Positions 32,569 to 42,404 of a stretch of DNA of 64,000 nucleotides are shown piece after piece. Below the pieces are notes generated by a model. It was not told where the DNA came from, searched no databases, and saw nothing but the letters and a program-made list of their open reading frames with translations. The position numbers were made by a program, and so were the translations under genes. The stretch is taken from assembly GCA_900770655.1 (NCBI GenBank), contig CAAGLA010000025.1, positions 1-64,000 of the forward strand. The letters are read 5' to 3'. Numbering within the stretch: position 1 is the stretch's first letter; the number at the start of each line of letters is the position of its first letter. This DNA comes from Bacteroidaceae bacterium. Its GTDB lineage: Bacteria; Bacteroidota; Bacteroidia; Bacteroidales; Bacteroidaceae.

Positions 32569-34464
32569 ATGGAAAAAGAGGTAAAATATCCCTTACTTGA
32601 AAATATCAACTCTCCGGCCGACCTCAGACGCTTGTCGGAGAAACAGTTGCCTGAGGTGTGCAAGGAACTCAGAGGCTTTATAATAGACTCCCTTGCAAAC
32701 AACCCCGGGCACTTTGCATCGAGTCTCGGTTCTGTTGAGCTGACCGTTGCTCTGCATTATGTTTTTGCTACACCCGAGGACAAGATTGTGTGGGATGTGG
32801 GGCATCAGGCATACGGTCACAAAATTTTGACCGGCCGTCGCGACCGTTTCCACACAAACAGAAAACTTGGTGGAATAAAGCCATTTCCCGCGCCCGAAGA
32901 GAGTGAGTACGATTCCTTTATAGCAGGCCACGCTTCTACATCAATATCGGCGGCTCTTGGCTTGTCGGTGTCGGCCAAATTGGAAGGGAAGGACCAGCAC
33001 GTTATTGCTGTTATAGGTGACGGCTCAATGAGCGGCGGTCTTGCATACGAAGGCCTGAACAACTTGTCTAATTCCCAGAACAACCTGCTTATCATACTCA
33101 ACGACAATAATATGTCTATAGACAAGAGCGTTGGCGGTATGAGCCAGCTGCTTGTCTCTATGCACTCGTCTAAAATTTACAACAAGGTGCGCTATGCAAT
33201 AGCAAAAGGACTTAAGAAGGTAGGAATTCTCAACGAGCGCCGTGCCAATGCTGTAATCCGTTTTAACAACGGCCTTAAGGCTATCCTGTTCCGCAAGCAT
33301 AACTTCTTTGAAGGAATGAGCGCACGCTACTTCGGCCCCATAAACGGCCACGATGTCTTGGAACTTGTGCGTATGCTCAGGAGCATCAAAGATATGAAGG
33401 GCCCACGTATGCTGCACATACACACCACTAAGGGTAAAGGATGGGAACCGGCAGAAAAGAATGCCACCGAATGGCATCAGCCGGGTATCTTCGATATTGA
33501 AACCGGTGAGCGTATAGTATCGACAGGCGGATCGCCGCGTTTCCAAGATGTCTTTGGAGAGACACTTGTGGAACTCGCAAAGCAAGACAAACGAATAGTG
33601 GGCATAACACCCGCTATGCCTACAGGATGTTCTATGAACCTGTTGCTTAAGGAGTTCCCCGAACGCTTCTTCGATGTTGGTATTGCCGAAGGACACGCTG
33701 TAACCTTCTCGGCCGGATTGGCTAAGGGTGGAGCGCTTCCCTTCTGTAATATATACTCATCGTTTATGCAACGCGGGTACGACAATCTCATACACGATGT
33801 GGCACTGCAGAAACTGAACTTCGTGCTTTGTCTCGACCGTGCAGGTATTGTGGGCGAGGATGGTCCCACACACCACGGTGCTTTTGACCTAGCCTATCTG
33901 CGTCCTGTGCCGAATATAACAATATCTTCGCCATACGACGAATGTGAGTTGCGTCGTCTTATGTACACTGCTGTGCAACCCGATATGGGAACATTCGTAA
34001 TACGTTATCCCCGTGGCAAGGGCTCTCTTGTCGATTGGCGTTGTCCGCTCGAAACCGTTGAGGTGGGAACCGGCCGCAGACTTGTCGACGGCAACGATGT
34101 GGCATTCCTCACCATTGGTCCTATAGGCAAGAAAATGGAGTCAGTTGTTGCAGAAGCAAAGGAACAAGGTGTGAGCGTTGCGCATTACGATATGCGTTTC
34201 TTGAAGCCACTCGACGAAAATATACTTCACGAAGTGGGCCGCAAGTTCAAATATGTGGTAACACTCGAAGACGGTACGGTTAAAGGTGGTCTTGGCAGTG
34301 CTGTTGCAGAATTTATGGCAGAGAACAACTACACCCCGTCATTGGTTATAATGGGTATCCCCGACCAATTTGTCGAGCACGGCACCCCAGATGAACTGTA
34401 CCGTATATGCGGAATTGATGCCGAAAATGTCCTGCGTACTATTTTGAAGTTTAAAAACAACTGA
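32569..34464 (+). CDS. dxs: 1-Deoxy-D-xylulose-5-phosphate synthase
   Basis: A 631-residue thiamine-diphosphate enzyme joining pyruvate and glyceraldehyde 3-phosphate, the entry step of the MEP isoprenoid pathway (ispG, a later step, is at 45930). Conserved segments: VWDVGHQAYGHKILTGRR, the ThDP motif GDGSMSGG...LNDNNMSI, and the transketolase region GIAEGHAVTFSAGLAKGG. I start at 32569 (MEKEVKYPLL), downstream of the -7 box at 32522; the frame is open further upstream but that part is leader. It ends 2 bp before trkA, with which it forms an operon. Confidence 0.96.
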   Translation: MEKEVKYPLLENINSPADLRRLSEKQLPEVCKELRGFIIDSLANNPGHFASSLGSVELTVALHYVFATPEDKIVWDVGHQAYGHKILTGRRDRFHTNRKLGGIKPFPAPEESEYDSFIAGHASTSISAALGLSVSAKLEGKDQHVIAVIGDGSMSGGLAYEGLNNLSNSQNNLLIILNDNNMSIDKSVGGMSQLLVSMHSSKIYNKVRYAIAKGLKKVGILNERRANAVIRFNNGLKAILFRKHNFFEGMSARYFGPINGHDVLELVRMLRSIKDMKGPRMLHIHTTKGKGWEPAEKNATEWHQPGIFDIETGERIVSTGGSPRFQDVFGETLVELAKQDKRIVGITPAMPTGCSMNLLLKEFPERFFDVGIAEGHAVTFSAGLAKGGALPFCNIYSSFMQRGYDNLIHDVALQKLNFVLCLDRAGIVGEDGPTHHGAFDLAYLRPVPNITISSPYDECELRRLMYTAVQPDMGTFVIRYPRGKGSLVDWRCPLETVEVGTGRRLVDGNDVAFLTIGPIGKKMESVVAEAKEQGVSVAHYDMRFLKPLDENILHEVGRKFKYVVTLEDGTVKGGLGSAVAEFMAENNYTPSLVIMGIPDQFVEHGTPDELYRICGIDAENVLRTILKFKNN

Positions 34465-34466
34465 TT

Positions 34467-35804
34467 ATGAGAATTGTCATAGCCGGTGCCGGTGCTGTTG
34501 GCACCCACTTGGCCAAGATGCTCGCTGTTGAGAACGAAAATGTCGTATTGCTCGACGAGAGCGAAGAGAAACTTGGCAAGCTTGAATCTTCATTCGACCT
34601 TCAGACCATTGTAGGCGACCCGACCAAAATATCGGCTCTTAAGGATGCCGGAACCGGAGATGCCGACCTCTTCGTGGCTGTAACACCCGACGAGAGCCGA
34701 AATATAAACTCCTGTATCTTGGCGCACTATCTCGGTGCAGCCAAGACAATAGCCCGCATTGACAATTACGAATATCTTCAGCCCAAGCACAAGGAGTTCT
34801 TTAAATCGCTCGGTGTAGACTCTCTCATCTACCCCGAACAGTTGGCTGCCGAAGAGATAGCCATAAGTATTAAATATAGCTGGATGCGCCAGATGCTGGA
34901 ATTCGGCGGTGGTGCGCTTGTTATGATTGGTGTGAAAATGAGGGCAAATGCCACTATATTGAATATCCCGCTTAAGGAGCTATCCCGCGATATTCCATAC
35001 CACGTGGTGGCAATACAGCGTGGCGACGATACAATAATTCCCAGAGGAAACGACATTATAATGCCCGAAGATATTGTCTGCTTTATGACAACCCGCGACT
35101 ATATACCCTATGTGCGTAATGTCTGTGGAAAAACCGAATACTCCGAAGTGCGCAGCATAATAATAATGGGCGGCAGTCGCATAGCTGTGCGTACATCGCG
35201 CCTTATATCGGACAATATAGATATTAAGATTATTGAGAGCGATATAAAGCGTTGCCATAAACTGCTCGAACTTGTCGATGACAAGGTGATGGTAATAAAC
35301 GGCGATGCCCGCGACCCGGAACTGCTGCGCAGCGAAGGTATAGACCATACCGATGCCTTCATTGCTCTGAGCGACAATTCGGAAAGCAATATTCTGGCCT
35401 GTCTTGCGGCTAAGCGTGCGGGTGTTTACCGTACTGTTTCCGAAGTAGAGAATATAGACTATATCTCAATGGCCGAAAGTATGGATATAGGTTCTGTCAT
35501 AAACAAGAAGAAACTTGCGGCAAGTACAATTTTCCAAATGATGCTCAAAACCGATGTGTCGAGCGTAAAGTGCCTAACATTCATTCAGGCTCTTGTGGCA
35601 GAATTCCCTGTAAATGGCGAGTGTTACATTACCCGTAAGCCTGTAAAGTCTTTGGGTTTGCCCGACGGTGCAAACATCGGTGGCCTCATAAGGAATGGAG
35701 AGGGTATGCACGTAACGGGCAATACCGTTATACAGCCCGGCGACCACGTTATAATATTCTGCCGTGAACACGTTCTGAAGAAACTTGAAAAATATTTTAA
35801 ATAG
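34467..35804 (+). CDS. trkA: Trk system potassium uptake regulatory protein TrkA
   Basis: A 445-residue cytoplasmic subunit that gates the Trk K+ channel on nucleotide binding. It has two RCK units, each with a Rossmann NAD/ATP-binding half: residues 1-120 (IVIAGAGAVGTHLAKML) and about 228-350 (IIIMGGSRIAVRTSRLI), each followed by a C-terminal lobe. Start 2 bp after dxs, and 3 bp gap to trkH, its channel partner. Confidence 0.96.
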   Translation: MRIVIAGAGAVGTHLAKMLAVENENVVLLDESEEKLGKLESSFDLQTIVGDPTKISALKDAGTGDADLFVAVTPDESRNINSCILAHYLGAAKTIARIDNYEYLQPKHKEFFKSLGVDSLIYPEQLAAEEIAISIKYSWMRQMLEFGGGALVMIGVKMRANATILNIPLKELSRDIPYHVVAIQRGDDTIIPRGNDIIMPEDIVCFMTTRDYIPYVRNVCGKTEYSEVRSIIIMGGSRIAVRTSRLISDNIDIKIIESDIKRCHKLLELVDDKVMVINGDARDPELLRSEGIDHTDAFIALSDNSESNILACLAAKRAGVYRTVSEVENIDYISMAESMDIGSVINKKKLAASTIFQMMLKTDVSSVKCLTFIQALVAEFPVNGECYITRKPVKSLGLPDGANIGGLIRNGEGMHVTGNTVIQPGDHVIIFCREHVLKKLEKYFK

Positions 35805-35807
35805 CAG

Positions 35808-37262
35808 ATGTTCCACCCAAAGCTCATATTCCGCATTGTAGGTCTATTGCTCTTCATAGAGGCATTTTTCTTGTTGAGCAGCATAGGCGTGGCCCTCTAT
35901 TATAACGAGCACGTGATAACATCGCTGTTGCTCTCTGTCGGGGTTATGCTTGTGGCCGGAACTGCGCTCTCATACTTCTGCCGTGGCGAAGGACGCAATA
36001 TATCGCGAAAAGACGGCTATGTGGTGGTTACTCTCTGCTGGGTGGTGTTTTCGCTCTTTGGCGCCTTGCCTTATATGATAAGCGGGTATATACCAAATTT
36101 TACCGATGCCTTCTTCGAAACAATGTCGGGTTTCTCCACTACCGGAGCCACAATTTTACAGGATATCGAGGCTTTGCCAAAGTCTTTGCTTTTCTGGCGG
36201 GCAATGACACACTGGGTAGGCGGCTTGGGAATAGTCTTCTTCACAGTTGCTGTATTCCCTATATTCGGTCTAAGTGATATAAATCTTTTTGCAGCGGAAT
36301 CTGTAGGGCCTATGCGTGCCAAACTGCATCCCCGCATTTCGGTAACCGCAAGGTGGATACTTACCATTTATGTAGGCCTTACCGTTATGGCAACCTTCGC
36401 ATTTTTCTTTGCCGGAATGGGGTGGTTCGATTCTCTCTGTCACTCAATGGCGACAATAGCTACGGGCGGCTTCTCGACAAAACAAGACAGTATAGCAGCG
36501 TTTGGCTCTCCCCTTATAGAATATGTTACAATAGTATTTATGTTCTTGGGCGGTGTAAACCTGTCGTTGCAGTACCTTTTAATCTTTAAGGCAAGGCCAC
36601 GTGAACTGTTACGCGATACAGAGTTCCGTACATACTCTTCAATAGTTGTTGTCTACTCATTGATAATAGCCGTGGGGCTCTTTTTTACAACATCAATGGA
36701 TGCCGAATCTTCATTTAGAACATCGCTGTTTCAGGTAATATCCATTCAGACAACAACCGGTTTTGCAACGTCTAACTATGTGCAGTGGATGCCAATCCTG
36801 TGGCTGATGCTCTGTTCACTTATGTTTTTTGGAGCCTGCTCGGGTTCAACCAGCGGTGCTATGAAGTGTGTGCGCATATCCATCCTTTTTAAGGTGATGA
36901 TGAATGAGTTTAAGCGTATTGTTCACCCCAATGCGGTAATACCTGTGCGTATGGCCGGCAAGATAGTTCCGACCACGGTGCAGTCGGCAATACTTGCCTA
37001 CACGGTAATCTATATCTTTGTCCTTATTGTAGGTCTTGTGGTGAATATGAGTTTCGGTCTCGATTTCCTCGACTCTTTCGGCCTCTCAGTCTCTTCTGTT
37101 GGAAATGTTGGTCCGGCTTTGGGGAATTACGGCCCTATGGATTCGTTGGCGACTCTTCCGGCCGGTGTGAAATGGTTCTGCACTTTCCAGATGCTTGTCG
37201 GTCGTCTTGAATTCTTTGCAGTTCTGTTGCTGTTGACCCCTGTCTTCTGGCGCAGGAAATAA
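35808..37262 (+). CDS. trkH: Trk system potassium channel subunit TrkH
   Basis: A 484-residue inner-membrane K+ channel protein with about 10-12 hydrophobic segments. Selectivity-filter-like turns are visible in the four pore repeats: SGFSTTGATI, MATIATGGFST, QTTTGFATSNY and SVSSVGNVGPALGN. Partner of TrkA encoded directly upstream. The gene converges with the DUF4435 gene with only 7 bp between the stop codons; no strong terminator separates them. Confidence 0.96.
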   Translation: MFHPKLIFRIVGLLLFIEAFFLLSSIGVALYYNEHVITSLLLSVGVMLVAGTALSYFCRGEGRNISRKDGYVVVTLCWVVFSLFGALPYMISGYIPNFTDAFFETMSGFSTTGATILQDIEALPKSLLFWRAMTHWVGGLGIVFFTVAVFPIFGLSDINLFAAESVGPMRAKLHPRISVTARWILTIYVGLTVMATFAFFFAGMGWFDSLCHSMATIATGGFSTKQDSIAAFGSPLIEYVTIVFMFLGGVNLSLQYLLIFKARPRELLRDTEFRTYSSIVVVYSLIIAVGLFFTTSMDAESSFRTSLFQVISIQTTTGFATSNYVQWMPILWLMLCSLMFFGACSGSTSGAMKCVRISILFKVMMNEFKRIVHPNAVIPVRMAGKIVPTTVQSAILAYTVIYIFVLIVGLVVNMSFGLDFLDSFGLSVSSVGNVGPALGNYGPMDSLATLPAGVKWFCTFQMLVGRLEFFAVLLLLTPVFWRRK

Positions 37263-37269
37263 GACTGTT

Positions 37270-38307
37270 TTATCTGTCTTGTTTTCTTTGTGCGTTCCCT
37301 CTCTCTCTTGCCTTGTCAATTTCTGCAAGCAGGGCTACAATGTCCTCCTTTAGTTTTTTGTATGGCGAAGCCTCTTTGTAGTTGGTGTTCTTGCTCAGCA
37401 TAATGGCAACGTCGCACTGGCTGTGGCGGTACGATGACAGTTCGTTGTTGTATTGCTGGCGGTGGTAGGCAAGGCGTTGTATCTCCTCTTCGCGTTTATT
37501 GCGCAAGTGACGGCAAATGGGAGTGAGCATACGCAGGGTAACGCCGTTCATTATATGGTGCCCTTGAATGTAGAGGTATGTCTCTTCGGGCTTAATGCCA
37601 AGCTCTGCAAATTCTTCCTTTAGTCTTCCATACTCCTCAAGCAACTCCGGGTGATGCTTTTCCAGCAAACCAATATTGTGGTTAACCCTGCTGCTAAGCT
37701 GTTTTAGAGAGTATGCCGGGTTCTCTATCCTGAACGACGAGAGACGTACTATTTCGCAGAACTTCTGGATACTTAAAGTTCTGTTGTCCTGCTTGCGGTA
37801 AAGTAATATGCTCCACACGAAAAGAGGGTAGCATATTTCGGAATATAATTTGAAGAATTGGTTGAAATCTATAATGTTGCTGTCGTTGAGAGTGCTCTGT
37901 ACGCAAACCTGCTTCAGACTATCGGCGTAACATTTGTAATTCTCTATGGCGTATGCGTATGTGTGAAGTATATACTTGTTGCCCAACATTTTGCGCGACG
38001 TGCTGGTTGCTCCTTGCAACAGATAGTCGTAGTCGCTGTCTACGCAAGCTATCATATTGCGCCCGTATGCGTTGCCAAGCATATTCATCATTGCCTGCTT
38101 CTTTCCTTTAGTGAGGTTGGTGCGTGCAGGCAACATAACCTCGAAACGGTATTTTTCATTTTCGAACTCATTGAATACCGTGCGCCAGAACGATATGTCG
38201 TCATAGCTCTCCACGTATGCGACTATGCGGTGCTGTGCCCGCTTGGGACGCAGGGAATTGGCAGCCTCAATGAAAGTGGAGCTAAGGTATTCTGTCAGTC
38301 GTTTCAT
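37270..38307 (-). CDS. DUF4435 (TOPRIM-like) protein, AriB-like
   Basis: A 345-residue protein of the DUF4435 family. The N-terminal half shows the acidic pattern of a TOPRIM-like fold: YVESYDDISFWR (about 32-43) and ACVDSDYDYLLQG (about 87-99). The remainder is helical and basic. It starts 15 bp after an ABC-type ATPase gene on the same strand. In the PARIS anti-phage system an ATPase (AriA) is paired with a DUF4435 TOPRIM nuclease (AriB); this pair has the same composition. Whether it is a defence effector or a housekeeping protein is open, since its neighbours are core genes. Confidence 0.75.
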   Translation of the reverse strand: MKRLTEYLSSTFIEAANSLRPKRAQHRIVAYVESYDDISFWRTVFNEFENEKYRFEVMLPARTNLTKGKKQAMMNMLGNAYGRNMIACVDSDYDYLLQGATSTSRKMLGNKYILHTYAYAIENYKCYADSLKQVCVQSTLNDSNIIDFNQFFKLYSEICYPLFVWSILLYRKQDNRTLSIQKFCEIVRLSSFRIENPAYSLKQLSSRVNHNIGLLEKHHPELLEEYGRLKEEFAELGIKPEETYLYIQGHHIMNGVTLRMLTPICRHLRNKREEEIQRLAYHRQQYNNELSSYRHSQCDVAIMLSKNTNYKEASPYKKLKEDIVALLAEIDKARERGNAQRKQDR

Positions 38308-38322
38308 TTGTGTATGGCTTTG

Positions 38323-39147
38323 CTATTCGGTTATATCGCTAATCTCTGTAACGGCGTCCATCCAGCCGTCCATTATTATCGCAGGCGAGTGGGTGCAGAG
38401 TATTATCTGTGTGTTCGGGTTGAGGGTGCGTATAAGGGTTATAAGCCTCTGTTGCCATTCAATGTGCAGCGATATTTCGGGCTCGTCCATAAGCATAACG
38501 CTGGGCTGGTTCTCTTGTACAAGTGCCGTGAGAAGGATTACCAGAATCTGCTTTTCGCCCGAAGAGAGCATATAAGGCGGTATTGTCTCGCCGTATTGGT
38601 GAAAGAATATCTCGTTGCTGTCGCGTGCTATTGTCTTTGCTGTGGGGGCAAACAGCTCGTCGACAAGGTCTTGGAACTGTTTTTTGGGTCTTGTGAGTTC
38701 TGTGGCGAGGCGCTGGTCGTCGGCATTGCCCGTGGTGAGCAGGGAAATTATTCTGTTGCCAACGTTTACCTGATAATTGAGGTAACGCCTTTGCAGGTTG
38801 TAGAGTTGCCAGTCGAGTTCTGTCCTGATGTCTGCACCCGAAACTTTCTCGAGCATTTCACTGCTCATTATAGGGCGGTCTATGCTGCTTATAACGTCGA
38901 AATGTATGCTGGTGGCATCTTCGGGGTAGAACTTTACGGTGACACCGTCTTCGGGGTTGGCGGTTATGCGTCCTTCCTTCATTACATTAAGGTGCTTGGC
39001 CGACCTGTTGATTATGGTGCTTTTGCCCACTCCGTTGCTGCCGCTGAGGATATTTACATCGGGGCGCAATTCCCAGTATATATGTTTGCGGTTACTCCAA
39101 AGAGATTCAATCTCAATGCTCTTGATATACTGTGCCATCTTTTCCAT
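38323..39147 (-). CDS. ABC/SMC-type AAA ATPase, AriA-like
   Basis: A 274-residue ATPase with all nucleotide motifs: Walker A GSNGVGKST (36-44), ABC signature LSSGEKQ (194-200), Walker B MLMDEPE (218-224) and an H-loop THSPA (252-256). No long coiled coil is present between Walker A and signature, so it is smaller than OLD or SMC proteins. Start: I choose ATG 39147 because the promoter (39177-39208) overlaps the longer reading; Met at 39138 is also possible. Co-transcribed with the DUF4435 gene 15 bp downstream. It is shorter than typical PARIS AriA as I remember it. Confidence 0.85.
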   Translation of the reverse strand: MEKMAQYIKSIEIESLWSNRKHIYWELRPDVNILSGSNGVGKSTIINRSAKHLNVMKEGRITANPEDGVTVKFYPEDATSIHFDVISSIDRPIMSSEMLEKVSGADIRTELDWQLYNLQRRYLNYQVNVGNRIISLLTTGNADDQRLATELTRPKKQFQDLVDELFAPTAKTIARDSNEIFFHQYGETIPPYMLSSGEKQILVILLTALVQENQPSVMLMDEPEISLHIEWQQRLITLIRTLNPNTQIILCTHSPAIIMDGWMDAVTEISDITE

Positions 39148-39176
39148 AACTTCGTTTTTTCGTTGGTAGTACAAAG

Positions 39177-39208
39177 CAAATTTAATATAATGTTCCGCTA
39201 AATTCAAA
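39177..39208 (-). promoter_or_regulatory. Promoter of the ATPase/DUF4435 pair
   Basis: TTTG (39208-39205), a 20-bp gap, then TAAATTTG (39184-39177) on the - strand: full consensus, and it fixes the translation start downstream. Confidence 0.7.
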
Positions 39209-39246
39209 TATGTAGCAGTGAATTAATTTAAAAATAGTGAAAAATG

Positions 39247-39276
39247 TTTGTGTAATCTTTTTTGTTTTTATCTTCG
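39247..39276 (+). promoter_or_regulatory. Promoter of the nucleoside kinase gene
   Basis: TTTG (39247-39250), an 18-bp gap, then TATCTTCG (39269-39276), 28 bp before the ATG. Confidence 0.55.
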
Positions 39277-39303
39277 CAATAAGTAATTCATAAAGGTAGT
39301 ACT

Positions 39304-40947
39304 ATGTTACAGATATTGTGCAGAAACAACGGCGAGACACGCAATTTCCCCAAAGGAGTATCGCTAAGAGAGATATACGATGGATTTAACTTGAATATGC
39401 CGTACGGTGTGATAGCTGCAAGGGTGAACAATGTTACCGAAGGTCTTGCCTTGCGTCTCTACAGACACAAGGATGTGGAATTCCTCGATATAACAAGCGA
39501 CGACGGTATGCGTATGTATGTCCGTTCGCTCACCTTTATCTTTATGAAGGCTGTCAACGAAATCTTCCCCGGTGAAACGGTGCGTTTCGAGAATGCAATA
39601 TCCAAAGGATATTATTGCCGTATGGACAAGCCTATAGATGAGGAGACTGTGACTAAAATACGTGCGCGGATGAAGAGCATTGTCGACAGCGATATCCCTT
39701 TCAAACGAATAGAGTGCCACACGGCCGAAGCTATTGATATGTTTGCAAGAATGGGCCGTGTAGACAAGGTGCGCCTGCTCGAAACATACGACCGTCTCTA
39801 TACAAGCTATTACGAACTCGACGGGTACATAGACAGTTACTACAACGGTCTTGTACCGAGTACAGGTTATATAAAACTCTTTGAGGTTGAAAAATTCGCC
39901 GGCGGTGTACTTCTTCGTGTGCCCGACAAACAGTGTCCCGAAAGGCTGGAAGATAAAGTGCCGCAAGAAAAGCTGCAGGAACTCTTTGAAGAGCGTCTGC
40001 AGTGGCATCAGAAGATGGGGGTGGAGACTATTGGCGATTTCAACAAAGGTGTGCGTGCCGGTTATGGCATAGACCTTGTGAATGTGTCTGAAGTGTTGCA
40101 GGAGCGCCGTCTCTCGCAAATAGCCGATCAAGTATTGGCGAGCGGTGCAAGAGTGGTGCTTATTGCCGGTCCTTCATCATCGGGTAAAACAACATTCAGC
40201 AAGCGGTTGAGTGTGCAGCTGCTTGCCTGCGGGCTTAAGCCATACGCGATATCTCTCGATGACTATTTTGTAAACCGCACCGAAACACCACGAAAGGCCG
40301 ACGGCGATTACGACTTTGAGTCCATATATTCCATAGACCTTCCCTATTTCAATGAATCCTTGACAAAAATTCTTGCAGGCGAGGAGGTTGCCTTGCCCTA
40401 TTATAACTTTGTAAAGGGAGAACGCGAGTACAAGGGCAACACGCTTAAGCTCACTCCTCAAATGGTGCTTGTCATAGAGGGTACGCACGCTTTGAATCCT
40501 ATGCTCACCGAACAGGTTGCGGGCAAAGACAAACTTCGTATATATGTATCGGCACTCACCTCTATAAAACTCGACTATCACAACTATATATCAACATCGG
40601 ACAGCCGACTGCTCAGGCGAATGCTGCGCGATTCAAAGTACCGTGGCTATTCGGCGGTGGAGACAATCAAGCGTTGGCCCGATGTACGCAAGGGCGAAGA
40701 GGAGTGGATATTCCCCTATCAGGAAAATGCCGATATAATGTTCAACTCTTCTCTCTTCTATGAACTTGCAGTCTTTAAATCTCAGGCCGAGCCTATGCTG
40801 CGTGCCGTTCCGGAGAATATTAAGGAGTATTCCGAGGCTCAAAGGCTTTTGCACTTTCTCGATTATATTGTACCTTTGCCATCGGAAGAGCTGCCGCCTA
40901 CATCGGTAGTGCGTGAATTCTTAGGAGGCAGCAGCTTTAAATATTGA
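39304..40947 (+). CDS. Nucleoside (uridine-type) kinase with TGS and tRNA-synthetase-like domain
   Basis: A 547-residue protein. The N-terminal part resembles the TGS and second additional domain of threonyl-tRNA synthetase (about 1-200, with ISKGYYCRM in place of the HxxxH editing site). The C-terminal part is a phosphoribulokinase/uridine kinase domain: Walker A GPSSSGKT (289-296), SLDDYFVNR and a lid region. Proteins of this layout are annotated as nucleoside kinases; a role in pyrimidine salvage is likely but the substrate is not proven. It ends 14 bp before rpoN. Confidence 0.88.
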   Translation: MLQILCRNNGETRNFPKGVSLREIYDGFNLNMPYGVIAARVNNVTEGLALRLYRHKDVEFLDITSDDGMRMYVRSLTFIFMKAVNEIFPGETVRFENAISKGYYCRMDKPIDEETVTKIRARMKSIVDSDIPFKRIECHTAEAIDMFARMGRVDKVRLLETYDRLYTSYYELDGYIDSYYNGLVPSTGYIKLFEVEKFAGGVLLRVPDKQCPERLEDKVPQEKLQELFEERLQWHQKMGVETIGDFNKGVRAGYGIDLVNVSEVLQERRLSQIADQVLASGARVVLIAGPSSSGKTTFSKRLSVQLLACGLKPYAISLDDYFVNRTETPRKADGDYDFESIYSIDLPYFNESLTKILAGEEVALPYYNFVKGEREYKGNTLKLTPQMVLVIEGTHALNPMLTEQVAGKDKLRIYVSALTSIKLDYHNYISTSDSRLLRRMLRDSKYRGYSAVETIKRWPDVRKGEEEWIFPYQENADIMFNSSLFYELAVFKSQAEPMLRAVPENIKEYSEAQRLLHFLDYIVPLPSEELPPTSVVREFLGGSSFKY

Positions 40948-40961
40948 CCACAAGGTTTTGT

Positions 40962-42386
40962 ATGCCGAAAAATATATTTACACAGACACAGGAACAGGTT
41001 CTTGCGCAGACCCTGTCGCCACAGCAGTTGTTGGTCGTGCAGTTGCTGGAACTCACAACTGTGGAGATAGAGGATAGGGTGCGGAGCGAGGTTATGGACA
41101 ATCCGGCTCTTGAACCTGTTGAACAGCCCGAAAATCAATCCGAAGAGGATTCTGTGCAGCCCGAAGCCGACAGTTACTCTTTGGATATTGAAGAGGACTA
41201 CAGCGGAAACGGGGATATTCCTGTTGCGCAGTCGGTTTATCGTGGCGTGGATATTCCTGTAGCCGACACAGAATCGTTCGGTGATACATTGATGGAGCAG
41301 CTGGGCGAGTTGCCGCTCACTCCTGTGCAACGTACAGCCGGTGAGTATATTATAGGCTCTTTAGACGAGGACGGTCTTCTGCGTAAGCCATTGAGTGAGA
41401 TAGAAGATGAACTGCTCATCTATAACGGTGTAGAGATATCTGCGAATGAACTGCTGGAACTCCTCTCAAGAATACAGTCCTTTGAGCCGGCCGGCATTGC
41501 TGCACGCGACCTAAGAGAGTGTCTCTTGTTGCAGATAGAACGTCGCGGGGCGTCGGGGGAGTGGGCTTTGCCACATCGTATAATAAGTGACTGCTACGAC
41601 GAATTTGCCTCTAAACGCTGGGACCAGATTCCCGGCAAGTTGGGCGTTTCAGGCGAGGAGTGCCGCACGGCAATTTCCGAAATTGTGCGCTTGAATCCTC
41701 GTCCCGGAGCATCGTTGGCCGAAAGTGTAGGTTTCAGCCGCCAGCAGATAATCCCCGATTTCCTTCTCGATGTTGCCGATGGAAATGTCTATATATCGCT
41801 TAACAATTCTCACCTGCCCTCGTTGCGTGTAAGCGAGGAGTATGCCCAAATGCTCGATGCTCAGGCTGCAGGCGGTGACAAGCAACAGAGGACAGCCGCA
41901 CAGTTCCTGCGCCAGAAGATTGATGCAGCAAGGAACTTTATAAGTGCGGTGCAGCAACGCGAGCGCACAATGTTGTCGACAATGCGCGCAATAGCGTCGA
42001 AACAGAAAGACTATTTTGTTTCGGGTGGCGATGAGGCTATGCTGAAGCCTATGATACTCGAAGATGTTGCAAAACTTGCAGGGTGTGACATATCTACCGT
42101 ATCACGTGTTGGAAACAGCAAATATGTTCAGACACCGTGGGGTATATATCCGCTTAAGTATTTCTTCAGCGATGGTGTCGTTAAGGACGACGGTACAGAG
42201 CAGTCGGTATATGAACTGTTCCGTGTGATACGCGAAATAATAGAAGGTGAGGACAAGAGCGACCCGCTGACCGACCAAGCTCTGCAGGAGCGACTCTCAA
42301 TGCAGGGGTATAATGTGGCACGTCGCACGGTTGCCAAGTACCGTGAACAGCTGGGTATTCCCGTGGCAAGGTTGAGAAAAGAGTAG
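40962..42386 (+). CDS. rpoN: RNA polymerase sigma-54 factor
   Basis: A 474-residue sigma-54. Region I is Gln/Leu-rich (TQEQVLAQTLSPQQLLVVQLL), followed by an acidic region II, the core-binding domain (about 100-290), the promoter-binding helix-turn-helix, and the diagnostic RpoN box ARRTVAKYRE near the C-terminus. It directs transcription from -24/-12 promoters with an enhancer-binding activator; none is in this window. Start at ATG 40962; an in-frame TTG at 40944 would overlap the kinase stop. Confidence 0.95.
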   Translation: MPKNIFTQTQEQVLAQTLSPQQLLVVQLLELTTVEIEDRVRSEVMDNPALEPVEQPENQSEEDSVQPEADSYSLDIEEDYSGNGDIPVAQSVYRGVDIPVADTESFGDTLMEQLGELPLTPVQRTAGEYIIGSLDEDGLLRKPLSEIEDELLIYNGVEISANELLELLSRIQSFEPAGIAARDLRECLLLQIERRGASGEWALPHRIISDCYDEFASKRWDQIPGKLGVSGEECRTAISEIVRLNPRPGASLAESVGFSRQQIIPDFLLDVADGNVYISLNNSHLPSLRVSEEYAQMLDAQAAGGDKQQRTAAQFLRQKIDAARNFISAVQQRERTMLSTMRAIASKQKDYFVSGGDEAMLKPMILEDVAKLAGCDISTVSRVGNSKYVQTPWGIYPLKYFFSDGVVKDDGTEQSVYELFRVIREIIEGEDKSDPLTDQALQERLSMQGYNVARRTVAKYREQLGIPVARLRKE

Positions 42387-42404
42387 ACTAACCAAAATAA
42401 CAAT

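Noticed and set aside
37858..39201. A 447-codon open frame on the + strand
   Set aside because: It lies antisense to the DUF4435 and ATPase genes, which have intact motifs. Its product is Cys/Tyr/Val-rich without recognisable domains, typical of a shadow frame.
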